In this document: positions 8,577 through 17,079 of the stretch, piece by piece
How positions within the stretch are numbered: position 1 is the stretch's first letter
Layout of the letters: every line of letters begins with the position of its first letter
Source of the DNA: Rhodanobacter sp. AS-Z3
Lineage (GTDB): Bacteria; Pseudomonadota; Gammaproteobacteria; Xanthomonadales; Rhodanobacteraceae
Direction: 5' to 3'
Assembly: GCF_029224025.1 (NCBI RefSeq)
Contig: NZ_CP119392.1
Span: 3,247,001 to 3,311,000 of the forward strand
Length of the DNA: 64,000 nt
Translations under genes and position numbers: made by a program
Notes under the pieces: generated by a model
The model's input: the letters and a program-made list of their open reading frames with translations, nothing else
The model's database searches: none
What the model was told of the DNA's origin: nothing

Positions 8577-9106
8577 GTCAAACAACACATCCGGACACTG
8601 CAGGATTAGATTGCGGCAATAGCACCAAGTCGTTGATCGGTCGCGCCGCGACAAGTAATCGTGGAGGACCGGCTGCAGGCTTACCCTGCACTTTGAAATC
8701 TACATAGCGTCAGACGTCAGAGCGGCGTTCTTCTACGCTTGTGAAGCGTGTTGCACGTTTGCAATTTTCTCAGGCTCGCCGCGTTGTGTTGTTCCTGGCT
8801 GGCCTGCATTGGGGTCTTTCGCGCGCTCGATTTTCATCGCAATTCGCGCGCGTGTGGACGCCTCGCTTTTGTATACTTCGTGGCGCGCGCGGTTCGTCGC
8901 AATGTGTAGTGTGTCGTCAGCGGTTCGTTCTTCGCGCGCAGGCCACAACCTTCCCGTGATTGCCCAGCATTCAAAGCAGCGGTATGGTTCTGGTTCACGA
9001 CGGCATGGGGCTCTGCCTTCTTACCAGTCATTCAAGCGGCCGGCTCCGCCGCTGCTTGATTCCAGCGTTATGTGGATGCGACCAGGCACCAGATGCCTCG
9101 ACCCGC
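8577..9106. other. 530-bp gene-poor region of atypical composition
   Basis: No convincing gene is visible. The DNA is richer in T on the plus strand than its neighbours, and open frames encode Arg/Cys/Phe-rich sequence without family resemblance (for example 8741-8959). Its 3' end carries the attC-like palindrome described separately. It looks like non-coding or decayed inserted DNA, possibly remnants of a mobile gene cassette. Confidence 0.5.
9021..9070 (+). repeat. attC-like imperfect palindrome
   Basis: TCATTCAAGCGGC (9028-9040) and GCCGCTGCTTGATTCCAGCG (9048-9067) form an imperfect palindrome with extra unpaired bases on one arm. It ends in GCGTTATG and begins near TTACC. The order TTCAAGC ... 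GCTT-A-TC-AGCGTTA resembles integron cassette recombination sites (attC), but outer consensus boxes are degenerate and no integrase gene is in the window. Confidence 0.35.
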
Positions 9107-9457
9107 ATGAACCCTTACGCCTTGCTGTCCGGCAACTGGGGCTGGGCAGACACCGATGATTGCGCGGCGACGCCCAAGCAGATCCGCTTCAGCGAAGACC
9201 GGCAGAAGATGTTTCTTTCGCTGGTGCCTCGCCGTGAGGACGGTACCCGCGAGCCTCGCCGTGAGGCCACCTACCAGGTTCTCGGCGAGCTTCCCGACGG
9301 CTTGCGCATGTCAATGGACGGAGAGCAGCGACTTGATGCGGCCGGCAAGCCGATCGACTGGGACCTGATGGTGATTGAACCTGACCAGATTTGCTGGCAT
9401 CGCAGCGACTGGCCCGCGGGTGGCTGCACCAAATCCATCCATCGCTGCAAAGCCTGA
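9107..9457 (+). CDS. Conserved-looking hypothetical protein, 116 aa
   Basis: A small Trp-rich protein of about 116 residues (SGNWGWADTDDCA near the start, then ATYQVLGELPDG, DWDLMVIEPDQICWHRSDWP and a terminal cysteine-containing tail). It may be a beta-sandwich or lipocalin-like module, but no family is recognised. ATG at 9107 is the first reasonable start. The same frame stays open upstream and reads LIPALCGC, lipobox-like but lying in the attC-like palindrome with no signal peptide before it. A 14-bp direct repeat (9226-9239 and 9253-9266) duplicates residues PRRE. Confidence 0.55.
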   Translation: MNPYALLSGNWGWADTDDCAATPKQIRFSEDRQKMFLSLVPRREDGTREPRREATYQVLGELPDGLRMSMDGEQRLDAAGKPIDWDLMVIEPDQICWHRSDWPAGGCTKSIHRCKA

Positions 9458-9529
9458 AGCAGGCATCCGCTTACGCGCTGCCGCTGAGGAAGCGACTCGT
9501 GACGCACGTCAATTCCCAAGGAAGCTGCC

Positions 9530-9811
9530 ATGCAAAGGCCGGTTCGTTCCATCCATCGCGTAGTCGCCGCCGTGCTGGCCATCATCTGGTTGCTGGTGGG
9601 AGCCGTGGGTTTCATCGTCATGGCGCGATCCGGCCAGTGGTGGTGGGCGCTGTTTGGGTTGTTCGCGTTCTGGTACGCGTGGGTCTGGGTACTGGTGGTA
9701 GCCAAGGGGCGCCTGCTGACCTGGCAAGAGGCCAGCAGGCCGTGGCGCATCCATGCGCCAGAGCCGGGCAAACCGTCTGCGTCACCACGCAAAAAGCAGC
9801 GCGACGCATGA
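9530..9811 (+). CDS. Small two-helix membrane protein, 93 aa
   Basis: A 93-residue protein with two hydrophobic helices (residues about 11-32, VVAAVLAIIWLLVGAVGFIV, and about 38-57, Trp-rich WWWALFGLFAFWYAW) and a basic C-terminal tail. An AAGGAA ribosome-binding sequence lies just upstream of the ATG. No function is recognised. The next gene also encodes a small membrane protein; the two may be a remnant pair or a small envelope unit. Confidence 0.6.
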   Translation: MQRPVRSIHRVVAAVLAIIWLLVGAVGFIVMARSGQWWWALFGLFAFWYAWVWVLVVAKGRLLTWQEASRPWRIHAPEPGKPSASPRKKQRDA

Positions 9812-9952
9812 TCTTTCAGCAACGAGGCACGGCATGAAGAAGCGCAATTCCATGACCAATTGTCAGGTTATGCTGTCGATGCTTCTGCAGTCATCTTGAA
9901 GAAACATGCCAGTCGGCGTACACCAGCCTGCGAACCCGCTGATGGAACGACC

Positions 9953-10198
9953 ATGAAGATCGAGCGCAGCTACTGGTTTCCGGCCAAACGTTACGGTTGG
10001 GGCTGGGGCTTGCCGACCCGCTGGCAAGGCTGGGTTTGCTTTGCCATCTACGCAGGCGGCATTTCGCTGGTCATGCATTTCTTCCGACCCGTACGCGAAC
10101 CGGGCTTGTTCACCCTCGGCATCGTATTGCTCACCCTCGGTCTGATTGCGGTGTGCTGGCTGAAGGGCGAACCACCTGGCCGACGCGGGAACGATTGA
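9953..10198 (+). CDS. Small membrane protein, 81 aa
   Basis: An 81-residue protein beginning MKIERSYWFPAKRYGWGWGLP, with two predicted helices (about 26-43, WVCFAIYAGGISLVMHFF, and about 50-67, LFTLGIVLLTLGLIAVCW) and a short charged tail. ATG at 9953 is preferred over an upstream in-frame start because a GGAA lies 7 bases before it and the upstream residues look non-coding. The Trp/aromatic N-terminus followed by two helices recurs in unannotated Xanthomonadales proteins. Function is unknown. Confidence 0.6.
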   Translation: MKIERSYWFPAKRYGWGWGLPTRWQGWVCFAIYAGGISLVMHFFRPVREPGLFTLGIVLLTLGLIAVCWLKGEPPGRRGND

Positions 10199-10265
10199 TC
10201 GACGTTGACGAGCGGCCGTCCCAACACGATTGAACTGGGCTGCACTTGCCGCAACACTGCTCGGC

Positions 10266-11132
10266 ATGAAACATCTGCTCACCCGCTGTGCCGTCGCACT
10301 GCTTCTGCTGCTGCCCGCGGCCGCCATCGCCGACCCGGCGCTGTGGGTGGTGAAGGACGCCGACACCACGATCTACCTGTTCGGCACCGTGCACCTGATG
10401 CCGAAGGACGCCGACTGGCACTACCCGGTACTGGACCGCGCGCTGGCCGACAGCCAGACCTTGTACATCGAACTGACGGACGACAACCCGGCCAACATCG
10501 CCGGCCTGGTATTGCGCATGGGCATGGATACCGCGCATCCGTTGACCGGCCAGCTCAGCGAGTCCGAAGCGCAGCGCCTGCGCATGCTCGCCAACAAGGC
10601 CGGTGTACCCGGCGGCATGCAAACCTTGAACATCATGCGACCGTGGCTGGCTGCCTTGACCTTGTCACTGTCACCGCTGAAGAACGCCGGCATGGACCCG
10701 GCGCAAGGCGTGGATAAACAACTGCGCGCACAGATGACGGCCGCGCACAAACCCGTGGTCGGGCTGGAAACCGCCGAGCAGCAGATCCACCTGCTTGCCG
10801 ACATGCCGCGCTCGGTCGAACTGGGGCTGCTGCGCTCAAGCATGCGTGATGCGGACAAGGGCACGACCCAACTGGAGGAGATGATCGCCGCCTGGAAGGC
10901 CGGTGACCCGGACACCCTCGACCGCGTCGGCACCGCCGAGATGCGCACACAGGAACCGAAGCTCTATCAGGTGATGCTGGTGCAACGGAACCAGGCCTGG
11001 GCGGCGAAGATCGCCAGCCTGCTGCAGCAACCCGGCACCGTCTTCATCGCGGTCGGCGCGGCGCATCTGGCCGGGCCGGACAGCGTGCAGGTGCAGCTGA
11101 ACAAGCTCGGCATTTCGGCCGTACGGGAGTAG
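10266..11132 (+). CDS. TraB/GumN family protein
   Basis: A 288-residue exported protein with a signal peptide at residues 1-20 (ending AAAIA). The TraB/GumN domain follows: ALWVVKDADTTIYLFGTVHLMP carries the first conserved GTVH motif, KPVVGLETAEQQ the middle Glu motif, and FIAVGAAHLAGPDSV the C-terminal GxxHL motif. These histidine and glutamate residues suggest a metal-dependent hydrolase of the Tiki/TraB fold. Xanthan clusters include a member (gumN), but no gum gene is nearby. ATG 10266 is chosen because it starts the signal peptide. Confidence 0.88.
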   Translation: MKHLLTRCAVALLLLLPAAAIADPALWVVKDADTTIYLFGTVHLMPKDADWHYPVLDRALADSQTLYIELTDDNPANIAGLVLRMGMDTAHPLTGQLSESEAQRLRMLANKAGVPGGMQTLNIMRPWLAALTLSLSPLKNAGMDPAQGVDKQLRAQMTAAHKPVVGLETAEQQIHLLADMPRSVELGLLRSSMRDADKGTTQLEEMIAAWKAGDPDTLDRVGTAEMRTQEPKLYQVMLVQRNQAWAAKIASLLQQPGTVFIAVGAAHLAGPDSVQVQLNKLGISAVRE

Positions 11133-11213
11133 TTCTCCTACAAGAACCGGGTGCTTTCTGGCACCATCGACCGGTTATCCGCGCGCCGCGCGCCACTTTT
11201 CAAGATCCAACGC

Positions 11214-13451
11214 ATGAACCTGCAAGCCAATTACGAACAGATCCCGCTGAAGGAATACGCCGAGCGGGCTTATCTCGATTACTCGATGTACGTGGTGCTG
11301 GACCGCGCCCTGCCCTTCGTCGGGGACGGCCTGAAGCCGGTGCAGCGACGCATCATCTACGCGATGAGCGAGCTGGGGCTGGCCTCCACCGCCAAGCCGA
11401 AAAAGTCCGCGCGCACCATCGGTGACGTGATCGGCAAATTCCATCCGCATGGCGACAGCTCCAGCTACGAAGCGATGGTGCTGATGGCGCAGCCATTCTC
11501 GTACCGCTATCCGCTGGTCAATGGCCAGGGCAACTTCGGCTCGCCGGACGACCCGAAAAGCTTCGCCGCGATGCGCTATACCGAAAGCAAGCTCAGCCCG
11601 ATCGCCGAAGCGCTGCTGGGCGAACTGGCTCACGGCACGGTCGACTGGGTACCGAATTTCGACGGTACGCTGGAAGAGCCAAGCTGGCTGCCAGCGCGCG
11701 TGCCGCATGTGCTGTTGAACGGCTCGATGGGCATTGCGGTGGGCATGGCCACCGACATTCCGCCACACAATCTGCGCGAACTGGTCACCGCCTGCATCCG
11801 TCTGCTGGACGAGCCGAACGCGACGGTCGCCGAACTGTGCGAACACGTGCTCGGCCCGGATTATCCGACCGAGGCGGAGATCATCACCTCGCGCGCTGAC
11901 CTGTTGTCGATCTACCAGACTGGCGGGGGTTCGGTGCGCGCCCGCGCGATCTACCAGCGCGAGGAAGGCAATATCGTGATCACCGCGCTGCCGCATCAGG
12001 TCAGCCCGTCGAAGATCCTCGAACAGATCGCCGCGCAGATGCGCGCGAAAAAACTGCCGATGATCGAGGACCTGCGCGACGAGTCCGATCACGAGAACCC
12101 GACCCGGCTGGTGATTGTGCCGCGCTCGAACCGCGTCGATGCGGACGAGACCATGCAGCACCTGTTCGCCACCACCGACATGGAGAAGAGTTTCCGCGTC
12201 AATCTCAACATGATCGGCCTGGATGGCCGGCCGCAGGTGAAGGATCTCAAGCGTATTCTCAGCGAATGGCTGGCGTTCCGCACCAGCACCGTGACGCGCC
12301 GACTCGAACACCGTCTGGCCAAGGTCGACCGCCGCCTGCACCTGTTGGAAGGCCTGCATACCGCCTACCTCAATCTCGACGAAGTGATCCGCATCGTACG
12401 CACCGAGGACGAGCCCAAGCCGGTGCTGATGGCGCGCTTCCGACTCAGCGAGGAGCAGACCGACTACATCCTCGAAACGCGCCTGCGCCAGCTGGCCCGT
12501 CTTGAGGAAATGAAGATCAACGCCGAGCGCGATCAGCTCGAAGAGGAGCGCGCGCGCATCAACGTACTGCTGAAATCGCCAGCCAAGTTGAAGACCCTGA
12601 TCAAGGAAGAGCTGCGTGCCGACGCCGAGAAATTCGGCGACGATCGCCGCTCGCCGCTGGTCGAGCGTCAGGTGGCGCAGGCACTGGACGAAAGCGCGCT
12701 GGTGGCCAGCGAACCGGTCACCGTGGTGCTGAGCCAGAAGGGTTGGGCACGCGCTGCCAAGGGTCATGACGTGGATGCCGACGGTCTGAATTACCGCGAA
12801 GGCGATGCCTTGCTCGCTGCCGTGAAGGCACGCACCACGCAACAGATTGCCTTCATCGACTCTACCGGTCGCGCCTACTCCACGCCGGCGCACACGCTGC
12901 CATCCGCACGCGGCAACGGCGACCCGCTGACCGGCCGCTTCAGTCCCGTCGCCGGCGCCAGCTTCGATGCGCTGGTGGCTGGCGACAACGACAGCCGACT
13001 GGTGCTAGCCAGTGACTTCGGCTACGGCTTCGTCACCCGCTTCGAAGCACTCACCGGCCGCAACAAGGCCGGCAAGCAGATCATCAGCCTCAGCGACCAG
13101 GCCAAGGTGCTGGCACCGCAACTCACCGCCGACCCGGCACGCGATCGCATCGTGGTGGTCACTACCGAAGGGCATCTGCTGATGTTCTCGGTCGCCGAGC
13201 TGCCCGAGCTGGACAAGGGCAAGGGCAACAAGCTGATCGAGATCCCCAAGAAGCAACTGGCCGAAGGCGAACGCGTGGCCGGCGTGGCGGTGGTCAGCGA
13301 AGGCAAGGGCGAAGTGACGATGTATGCCGGCGCGCGCAAGCTGACCCTGAAGTGGGCCGACCTGGTCGAGTACGGCGGCACCCGTGCCACCCGCGGCAAT
13401 CTGCTGCCACGCGGCTTGCGTCGAGTTGAACGGATCGAGACCACCGCGTGA
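11214..13451 (+). CDS. parC: DNA topoisomerase IV subunit A (ParC)
   Basis: ParC is the DNA-breaking subunit of topoisomerase IV, which decatenates daughter chromosomes. The protein is 745 residues, the normal ParC length. It begins at the breakage-reunion domain ([21 protein letters not shown]), with the quinolone-resistance region around [23 protein letters not shown] and the catalytic tyrosine in AAMRYTE. The C-terminal pinwheel lacks the GyrA box and is short, so ParC rather than GyrA. ATG 11214 ([12 protein letters not shown]) is preferred to one 63 bases upstream. parE is not adjacent. A REP-like palindrome follows. Confidence 0.96.
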   Translation: MNLQANYEQIPLKEYAERAYLDYSMYVVLDRALPFVGDGLKPVQRRIIYAMSELGLASTAKPKKSARTIGDVIGKFHPHGDSSSYEAMVLMAQPFSYRYPLVNGQGNFGSPDDPKSFAAMRYTESKLSPIAEALLGELAHGTVDWVPNFDGTLEEPSWLPARVPHVLLNGSMGIAVGMATDIPPHNLRELVTACIRLLDEPNATVAELCEHVLGPDYPTEAEIITSRADLLSIYQTGGGSVRARAIYQREEGNIVITALPHQVSPSKILEQIAAQMRAKKLPMIEDLRDESDHENPTRLVIVPRSNRVDADETMQHLFATTDMEKSFRVNLNMIGLDGRPQVKDLKRILSEWLAFRTSTVTRRLEHRLAKVDRRLHLLEGLHTAYLNLDEVIRIVRTEDEPKPVLMARFRLSEEQTDYILETRLRQLARLEEMKINAERDQLEEERARINVLLKSPAKLKTLIKEELRADAEKFGDDRRSPLVERQVAQALDESALVASEPVTVVLSQKGWARAAKGHDVDADGLNYREGDALLAAVKARTTQQIAFIDSTGRAYSTPAHTLPSARGNGDPLTGRFSPVAGASFDALVAGDNDSRLVLASDFGYGFVTRFEALTGRNKAGKQIISLSDQAKVLAPQLTADPARDRIVVVTTEGHLLMFSVAELPELDKGKGNKLIEIPKKQLAEGERVAGVAVVSEGKGEVTMYAGARKLTLKWADLVEYGGTRATRGNLLPRGLRRVERIETTA

Positions 13452-13476
13452 ACTGATGCGTAAAAATGTCCTCGCG

Positions 13477-13546
13477 GGAGCCCGCTGGCGGGCGATGCTT
13501 TTTTTGCCGATACGCAGAACAGGAGCATCGCCCGCCAGCGGGCTCC
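13477..13546. repeat. REP-like element: perfect 23-bp inverted repeat
   Basis: Arms at 13477-13499 and 13524-13546 are exact reverse complements (23 bp, starting GGAGCCCGCTGGCGGGCGAT), separated by 24 bp. Composition (GGAGCCCGCTGGCGGGC) and the position just after parC match paired REP elements of Pseudomonas and Xanthomonadales. It could also end parC transcription, since the left arm runs into a T-tract (13499-13505). Confidence 0.8.
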
Positions 13547-13655
13547 TACGGGCGGTGGTTTACTCGGCAGGAACTTGTCGGCGCGCGGCCGTTCCAACAG
13601 GGATGTACACGCGAACGCAGCCCCGCGCGTTCACCACGTGATACCCGGAGTCCCC

Positions 13656-14090
13656 ATGAGCATCCAACGCACCCTACCCGCCCTGTTCGCCACACTGCTG
13701 GCCACCACAGCATGGGCACAAACCGCGCACAAGCCGCTGAACCTCAAGCTGCCGCCCAGCGACGTTCCCGCCGCCAGCAGCAGTGCCGCGGCACCCGCCA
13801 CGTCCAGCACCAGCGCACCAGGCGTCTATTACGGCGACACCAGCGGTCGCATGGGCAATACCGAAGTAGCCAGCGACACCCGGCGTGACTGCGACGACTC
13901 CAGCTACAACCAGCCACAAGTGCATGGCAGCGTGGGCATGGGCGTAGTCGGCGGCAATCACGTCAGCGGGAACTACCAGACCGGCACGGTGAACGTCAGC
14001 AAGGCGTTTGGCAGTTGCGATCATCCCAGCGGCGGTATCAGCATCTCGGTCGGCACCAGCACCGGCCACTTCCACGGCCGCGGTCACTGA
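13656..14090 (+). CDS. Exported protein of unknown function, 144 aa
   Basis: A 144-residue protein with a signal peptide (residues 1-21, ending TAWAQ), an Ala/Ser/Thr-rich spacer at about 35-55, and a Gly/His-rich C-terminal part (SVGMGVVGGNHVSGNYQTG, then GTSTGHFHGRGH). Two cysteines (RRDCDD and GSCDH) could form a disulfide. No known domain is recognised; the terminal His cluster could bind metal, but that is a guess. CGGAG before the ATG supports the start. Confidence 0.7.
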   Translation: MSIQRTLPALFATLLATTAWAQTAHKPLNLKLPPSDVPAASSSAAAPATSSTSAPGVYYGDTSGRMGNTEVASDTRRDCDDSSYNQPQVHGSVGMGVVGGNHVSGNYQTGTVNVSKAFGSCDHPSGGISISVGTSTGHFHGRGH

Positions 14091-14130
14091 TCGACGTTAT
14101 AATCGCCGGATAGTGTCGAGGAGGGTCTCC

Positions 14131-14421
14131 ATGCACGGCGAATACAAGATGCCTGGCGGCAAACTGGTGGTGGTTGACCTCGACACCAGCGACGGCCGCT
14201 TGACCCATGTTCATTTAAGCGGCGACTTTTTTCTGGAGCCGGACAGCGCGCTGGATACGATCAACGCCAGCTTGCTTGGGCAACCCGTGCATACCGGTGA
14301 AGTCGAACTGGCCACCACCATCCACGCCGCGCTCGGCACCGAGGTGATGATGTTCGGCATTTCACCCGAAGCCATTGCAGTGGCGGTACGTCGTGCGCTG
14401 GACGGAGACACCGCGGCATGA
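14131..14421 (+). CDS. Lipoate-protein ligase accessory subunit (LplB-type C-terminal domain)
   Basis: A 96-residue protein (MHGEYKMPGGKLVVVDLDT, then LSGDFFLEPDSALDTINASLLG) that resembles the separate C-terminal lipoate-ligase domain known as LplB in Thermoplasma. There LplA is inactive for lipoyl-adenylate formation without LplB. The GGKLV start, GDFF and EPD motifs fit. GAGGAGGG lies 6-8 bases before the ATG. It overlaps the ligase gene by 4 bp (ATGA), a typical arrangement for obligate partners. It would join LplA in attaching scavenged lipoate to 2-oxoacid dehydrogenase E2 and GcvH proteins. Confidence 0.8.
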   Translation: MHGEYKMPGGKLVVVDLDTSDGRLTHVHLSGDFFLEPDSALDTINASLLGQPVHTGEVELATTIHAALGTEVMMFGISPEAIAVAVRRALDGDTAA

Positions 14422-15194
14422 TGCGCACCGATTGGCACGATCACGACTGGCAGCTGATCCACACGATTCCGCAATCCCCAGCCCTGCATATGGCACTGGA
14501 AGACGTGCTGACGCACGAGGTCGGCGCCGGGCTTCGCCCGCCCACGCTACGCATCTGGGAATGGGCCTCACCGGCGGTGGTCATCGGCCGCTTCCAATCG
14601 TTGCGCAACGAGGTGGATACGGAAGCTGCGAAGCGGCACGGCATCGAAGTGGTGCGCCGGGTTTCCGGTGGCGGCGCGATGTTCATCGAACCGGGCAACA
14701 CCATCACCTATTCCATCTACGCGCCGCAGTCGCTGATCAAGGGCCTGTCGTTTCAGGAAGCCTATGCTTTCCTCGACGAATGGGTGCTGGCGGCACTCGC
14801 CGACATGGGCATCAAGGCGTGGTACAAGCCGCTCAACGACATCACCTCCGAAGGCGGCAAGATCGCCGGCGCGGCGCAGGTGCATCGCGGTGGCGCCGTG
14901 CTGCATCACGTCACCATGGCCTATGACATCGACGCGACCAAGATGCTGGAAGTGTTGCGCATCGGTCGCGAGAAGCTGTCGGACAAGGGCACTACCAGTG
15001 CCGCCAAGCGGGTCGATCCGCTGCGCAGTCAGACTGGCCTGCCCCGTGAGGAAGTGATCGAACGCATGATCGCCACGTTCCGCCGCCTGCATGGACTGAA
15101 CAACGGCAGCTTGACCAGTGAGGAACTGGCCCAAGCCGAGGCACTGGCGATCAGCAAGTTCGGCAGCGCAGCCTGGCTGAGTGACGTGGCGTAA
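14418..15194 (+). CDS. lplA: Lipoate-protein ligase A, catalytic domain
   Basis: A 258-residue LplA/BirA-fold ligase that adenylates lipoate and transfers it to acceptor lysines. Signatures are WASPAVVIGRFQ, RRVSGGGAMF (the lipoyl-AMP-binding RRxSGGGA motif) and EGGKIAGAAQ, which holds the catalytic lysine. The length lacks the large C-terminal domain of E. coli LplA, which the preceding LplB-like gene supplies. The 4-bp overlap suggests coupled, roughly equimolar synthesis. A role in octanoyl rather than lipoyl transfer cannot be excluded. Confidence 0.9.
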   Translation: MMRTDWHDHDWQLIHTIPQSPALHMALEDVLTHEVGAGLRPPTLRIWEWASPAVVIGRFQSLRNEVDTEAAKRHGIEVVRRVSGGGAMFIEPGNTITYSIYAPQSLIKGLSFQEAYAFLDEWVLAALADMGIKAWYKPLNDITSEGGKIAGAAQVHRGGAVLHHVTMAYDIDATKMLEVLRIGREKLSDKGTTSAAKRVDPLRSQTGLPREEVIERMIATFRRLHGLNNGSLTSEELAQAEALAISKFGSAAWLSDVA

Positions 15195-15255
15195 CCCCTT
15201 CTGCAGCGTGCAGGACGGACGCTGCCCACTGCCCCGGTGGTGTGGAAGACCTGAC

Positions 15256-15270
15256 GGGCGGTGCCCGCCC
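15256..15270. terminator. Hairpin between convergent lplA and NUDIX genes
   Basis: GGGCGG (15256-15261) and CCGCCC (15265-15270) form a perfect 6-bp stem with a 3-nt loop between two converging genes. A bidirectional terminator is possible, but no T-tract flanks it. Confidence 0.35.
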
Positions 15271-15277
15271 TACGCCA

Positions 15278-15703
15278 TCAGCGCAGCAATGGCAGGATGT
15301 GCTCACGGCTGAGCTGCGCCACGGGCACGTCCGGTGCGGCCGGGTCGATCCAGCGCAGTTCTTCGATTTCGGCTTGCGATGTAACCACGCCGCATACCTC
15401 AACAACGTAGACAACCGCCTCGACGCGGTGACCCGGCTCGTTCGCGGCCGGCGCACTGCAATGGCACAGCAAGCGTGCGGAAGCAGTTACCAGTGCGCAG
15501 CCCAGCTCCTCGCGCAATTCGCGGGCCAGCGTGGCGAGCTCATCGACATCAGCGGGATCACGCTTGCCCCCGGGCTGCTGGAACACCGCCGCACCGCGCT
15601 TGCGCACCAGCAAGATGCGGCCGCGATCATCGCGAATCACCGCCGCGACAATGCGTATGACTTGCGCGTCGCTCAACGGCTGTACGACCACGATTGCATG
15701 CAT
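15278..15703 (-). CDS. NUDIX hydrolase with degenerate Nudix box
   Basis: A 141-residue NUDIX protein (RIVAAVIRDDRGRILLVRKRG, then FQQPGGKRDPADVDELATLARELREELGC). The RExxEELG core of the Nudix box is intact. The first glutamate position appears as Asp and the spacing to RE is one residue longer than GX5EX7RE, so metal binding may be altered. Substrate is not predictable, although the order of motifs resembles 8-oxo-dGTP or ADP-ribose pyrophosphatases. ATG at 15703 lies inside the 3' end of the upstream NUDIX gene, giving a 31-bp overlap. Confidence 0.82.
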   Translation of the reverse strand: MHAIVVVQPLSDAQVIRIVAAVIRDDRGRILLVRKRGAAVFQQPGGKRDPADVDELATLARELREELGCALVTASARLLCHCSAPAANEPGHRVEAVVYVVEVCGVVTSQAEIEELRWIDPAAPDVPVAQLSREHILPLLR

Positions 15704-16158
15704 CCGTCCTTGTACGGCATCACGCCATGGAACGGGCGCGGGTCGCCATCGAACACCAGCGGCAGAAAATGGCGGTCGCCTTCCCACATCGGCAGCTCCA
15801 TAAGGCGATCCAGCGCCACCCATTCCAGCGTGCCCTCGGGGTTGCTCGTCAGCGGCGTACCGCTGTAATGATCGATCACGAAGATGAAGCCCAGCCAGTC
15901 CTCACCCTGCTTGCCAAAGCCCGGCCAGTTGAGTGTGCCGCGCAGTTGCATCGACTCGCACTCGATGCCCGCCTCCTCGCGAATCTCGCGGCGCATGCAT
16001 GCAGCGATATCTTCTTCCGGCTCCATCTTGCCGCCCAGGCCGTTGTACTTGCCCAGGTGCTGGTCATCCGGCCGCGCGTTACGGTGAATCATCAGCACCT
16101 CGCGACGATCAGGCGAGAGCACGTAACCGAGTGTCGCCACTATCGGGGTATAGGGCAT
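15673..16158 (-). CDS. NUDIX hydrolase, MutT/8-oxo-dGTPase-like
   Basis: A 161-residue NUDIX enzyme with a perfect Nudix box beginning LGGKMEPEEDIAACMRREI and ending REEAGI. The N-terminal VATLGYVLSPDRREVLMIHRN and KYNGLGGK segment match the MutT-like group that sanitises oxidised nucleotides, an inferred substrate. It probably forms a two-gene unit with the overlapping NUDIX gene downstream. It diverges from the NAGPA-like lipoprotein gene across about 100 bp. Confidence 0.9.
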   Translation of the reverse strand: MPYTPIVATLGYVLSPDRREVLMIHRNARPDDQHLGKYNGLGGKMEPEEDIAACMRREIREEAGIECESMQLRGTLNWPGFGKQGEDWLGFIFVIDHYSGTPLTSNPEGTLEWVALDRLMELPMWEGDRHFLPLVFDGDPRPFHGVMPYKDGCMQSWSYSR

Positions 16159-16260
16159 GGAGGAATACCGGGGAAAACGCCAAGTTTAACGACAGATGGT
16201 CCGGTGCGCAGTCGCATCACCGGGCTTGCACCCACGCGGCAGGGCGGCGACCATCGACAC

Positions 16261-17079
16261 ATGTCTTCCCATATTCCGCGTCTGCCCCATCCTCCTCGCC
16301 TTCGTCGACTGCTGCACCTGCTGCTGCCGCTGGTCTTGCTGGCCGTCGTTCCCGGCTGCGCACCCACCGCACAGGCGCTGGACAGCAGCGACGTCGCGTT
16401 CGATGGGCAAAATTATCGAATCGTGCACGTCGATCTCAAGCGCGAAAACTTGTCATTGCACTGGCGCGACCCAACCAGCGGGCAACCGTTCGGCAGCATC
16501 GAAACACTGCGCCAATGGGGCGAGGCACGCGGGCAGCGGCTGCTGTTTGCCGCCAACGCCGGCATCTACGATCACAAATTCGCGCCACTGGGACTATATG
16601 TGGAAGATGGCAAGACGCTGGTGCCGTTGAATCTGGCGCACGGCAACCCGGCATCCGGCAATTTTTCGCTGCTGCCCAATGGCGTCTTCGCGGTGTATCC
16701 CGATGGCCATGCGGCCGTGCGTACCAGTGAGGCGTTCAAGGCGGATGGCCAGGCTGCGCGCTGGGCTACCCAGTCCGGCCCGATGCTGCTGATCGACGGC
16801 AAGCTCAACGAGCAATTCGTCGATGACTCGGCGAGCCTTAAATGGCGCAGCGGCGTTTGCGCAAGAACGTCCACTGACGTGGTGTTTGCTGCCAGCGAAG
16901 CACCGGTCAACTTCCATACGTTTGGACGGCTGTTTCGCGACAAGCTCGGTTGTCGCAATGCGCTGTATCTGGATGGCAGCATCTCGCAGCTCTATGTTGA
17001 TGGCCAGGGCTACGCCGGTGCACCGGCTTTCATGGTCAAACCCTACGCAGGAATCTTTGCCGTGTTCGCCAAGCCATGA
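16261..17079 (+). CDS. Phosphodiester glycosidase (NAGPA/DUF2233)-family lipoprotein
   Basis: A 272-residue exported protein. A signal sequence with a likely lipobox VPGC (Cys33) suggests a lipoprotein. The body shows the NAGPA pattern: LLFAANAGIYDHKFAPLGLYVEDGK, NFSLLPNGVFAVY, WATQSGPMLLIDGKLN, and NALYLDGSISQLYV. Related proteins cleave N-acetylglucosamine phosphodiesters or sporulation/cell-wall glycans; the substrate here is unknown. The stop codon overlaps the start of the penicillin acylase-like gene (ATGA), so the two are cotranslated. Confidence 0.88.
   Translation: MSSHIPRLPHPPRLRRLLHLLLPLVLLAVVPGCAPTAQALDSSDVAFDGQNYRIVHVDLKRENLSLHWRDPTSGQPFGSIETLRQWGEARGQRLLFAANAGIYDHKFAPLGLYVEDGKTLVPLNLAHGNPASGNFSLLPNGVFAVYPDGHAAVRTSEAFKADGQAARWATQSGPMLLIDGKLNEQFVDDSASLKWRSGVCARTSTDVVFAASEAPVNFHTFGRLFRDKLGCRNALYLDGSISQLYVDGQGYAGAPAFMVKPYAGIFAVFAKP

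Noticed and set aside
9069..9159. Start of the 116-aa gene within the attC-like palindrome
   Set aside because: The in-frame upstream part encodes the palindrome and no signal peptide; ATG 9107 gives a cleaner start.
11175..12893. 572-codon minus-strand frame opposite parC
   Set aside because: parC has full-length conserved motifs, and the antisense frame has His/Arg-rich random-like composition.
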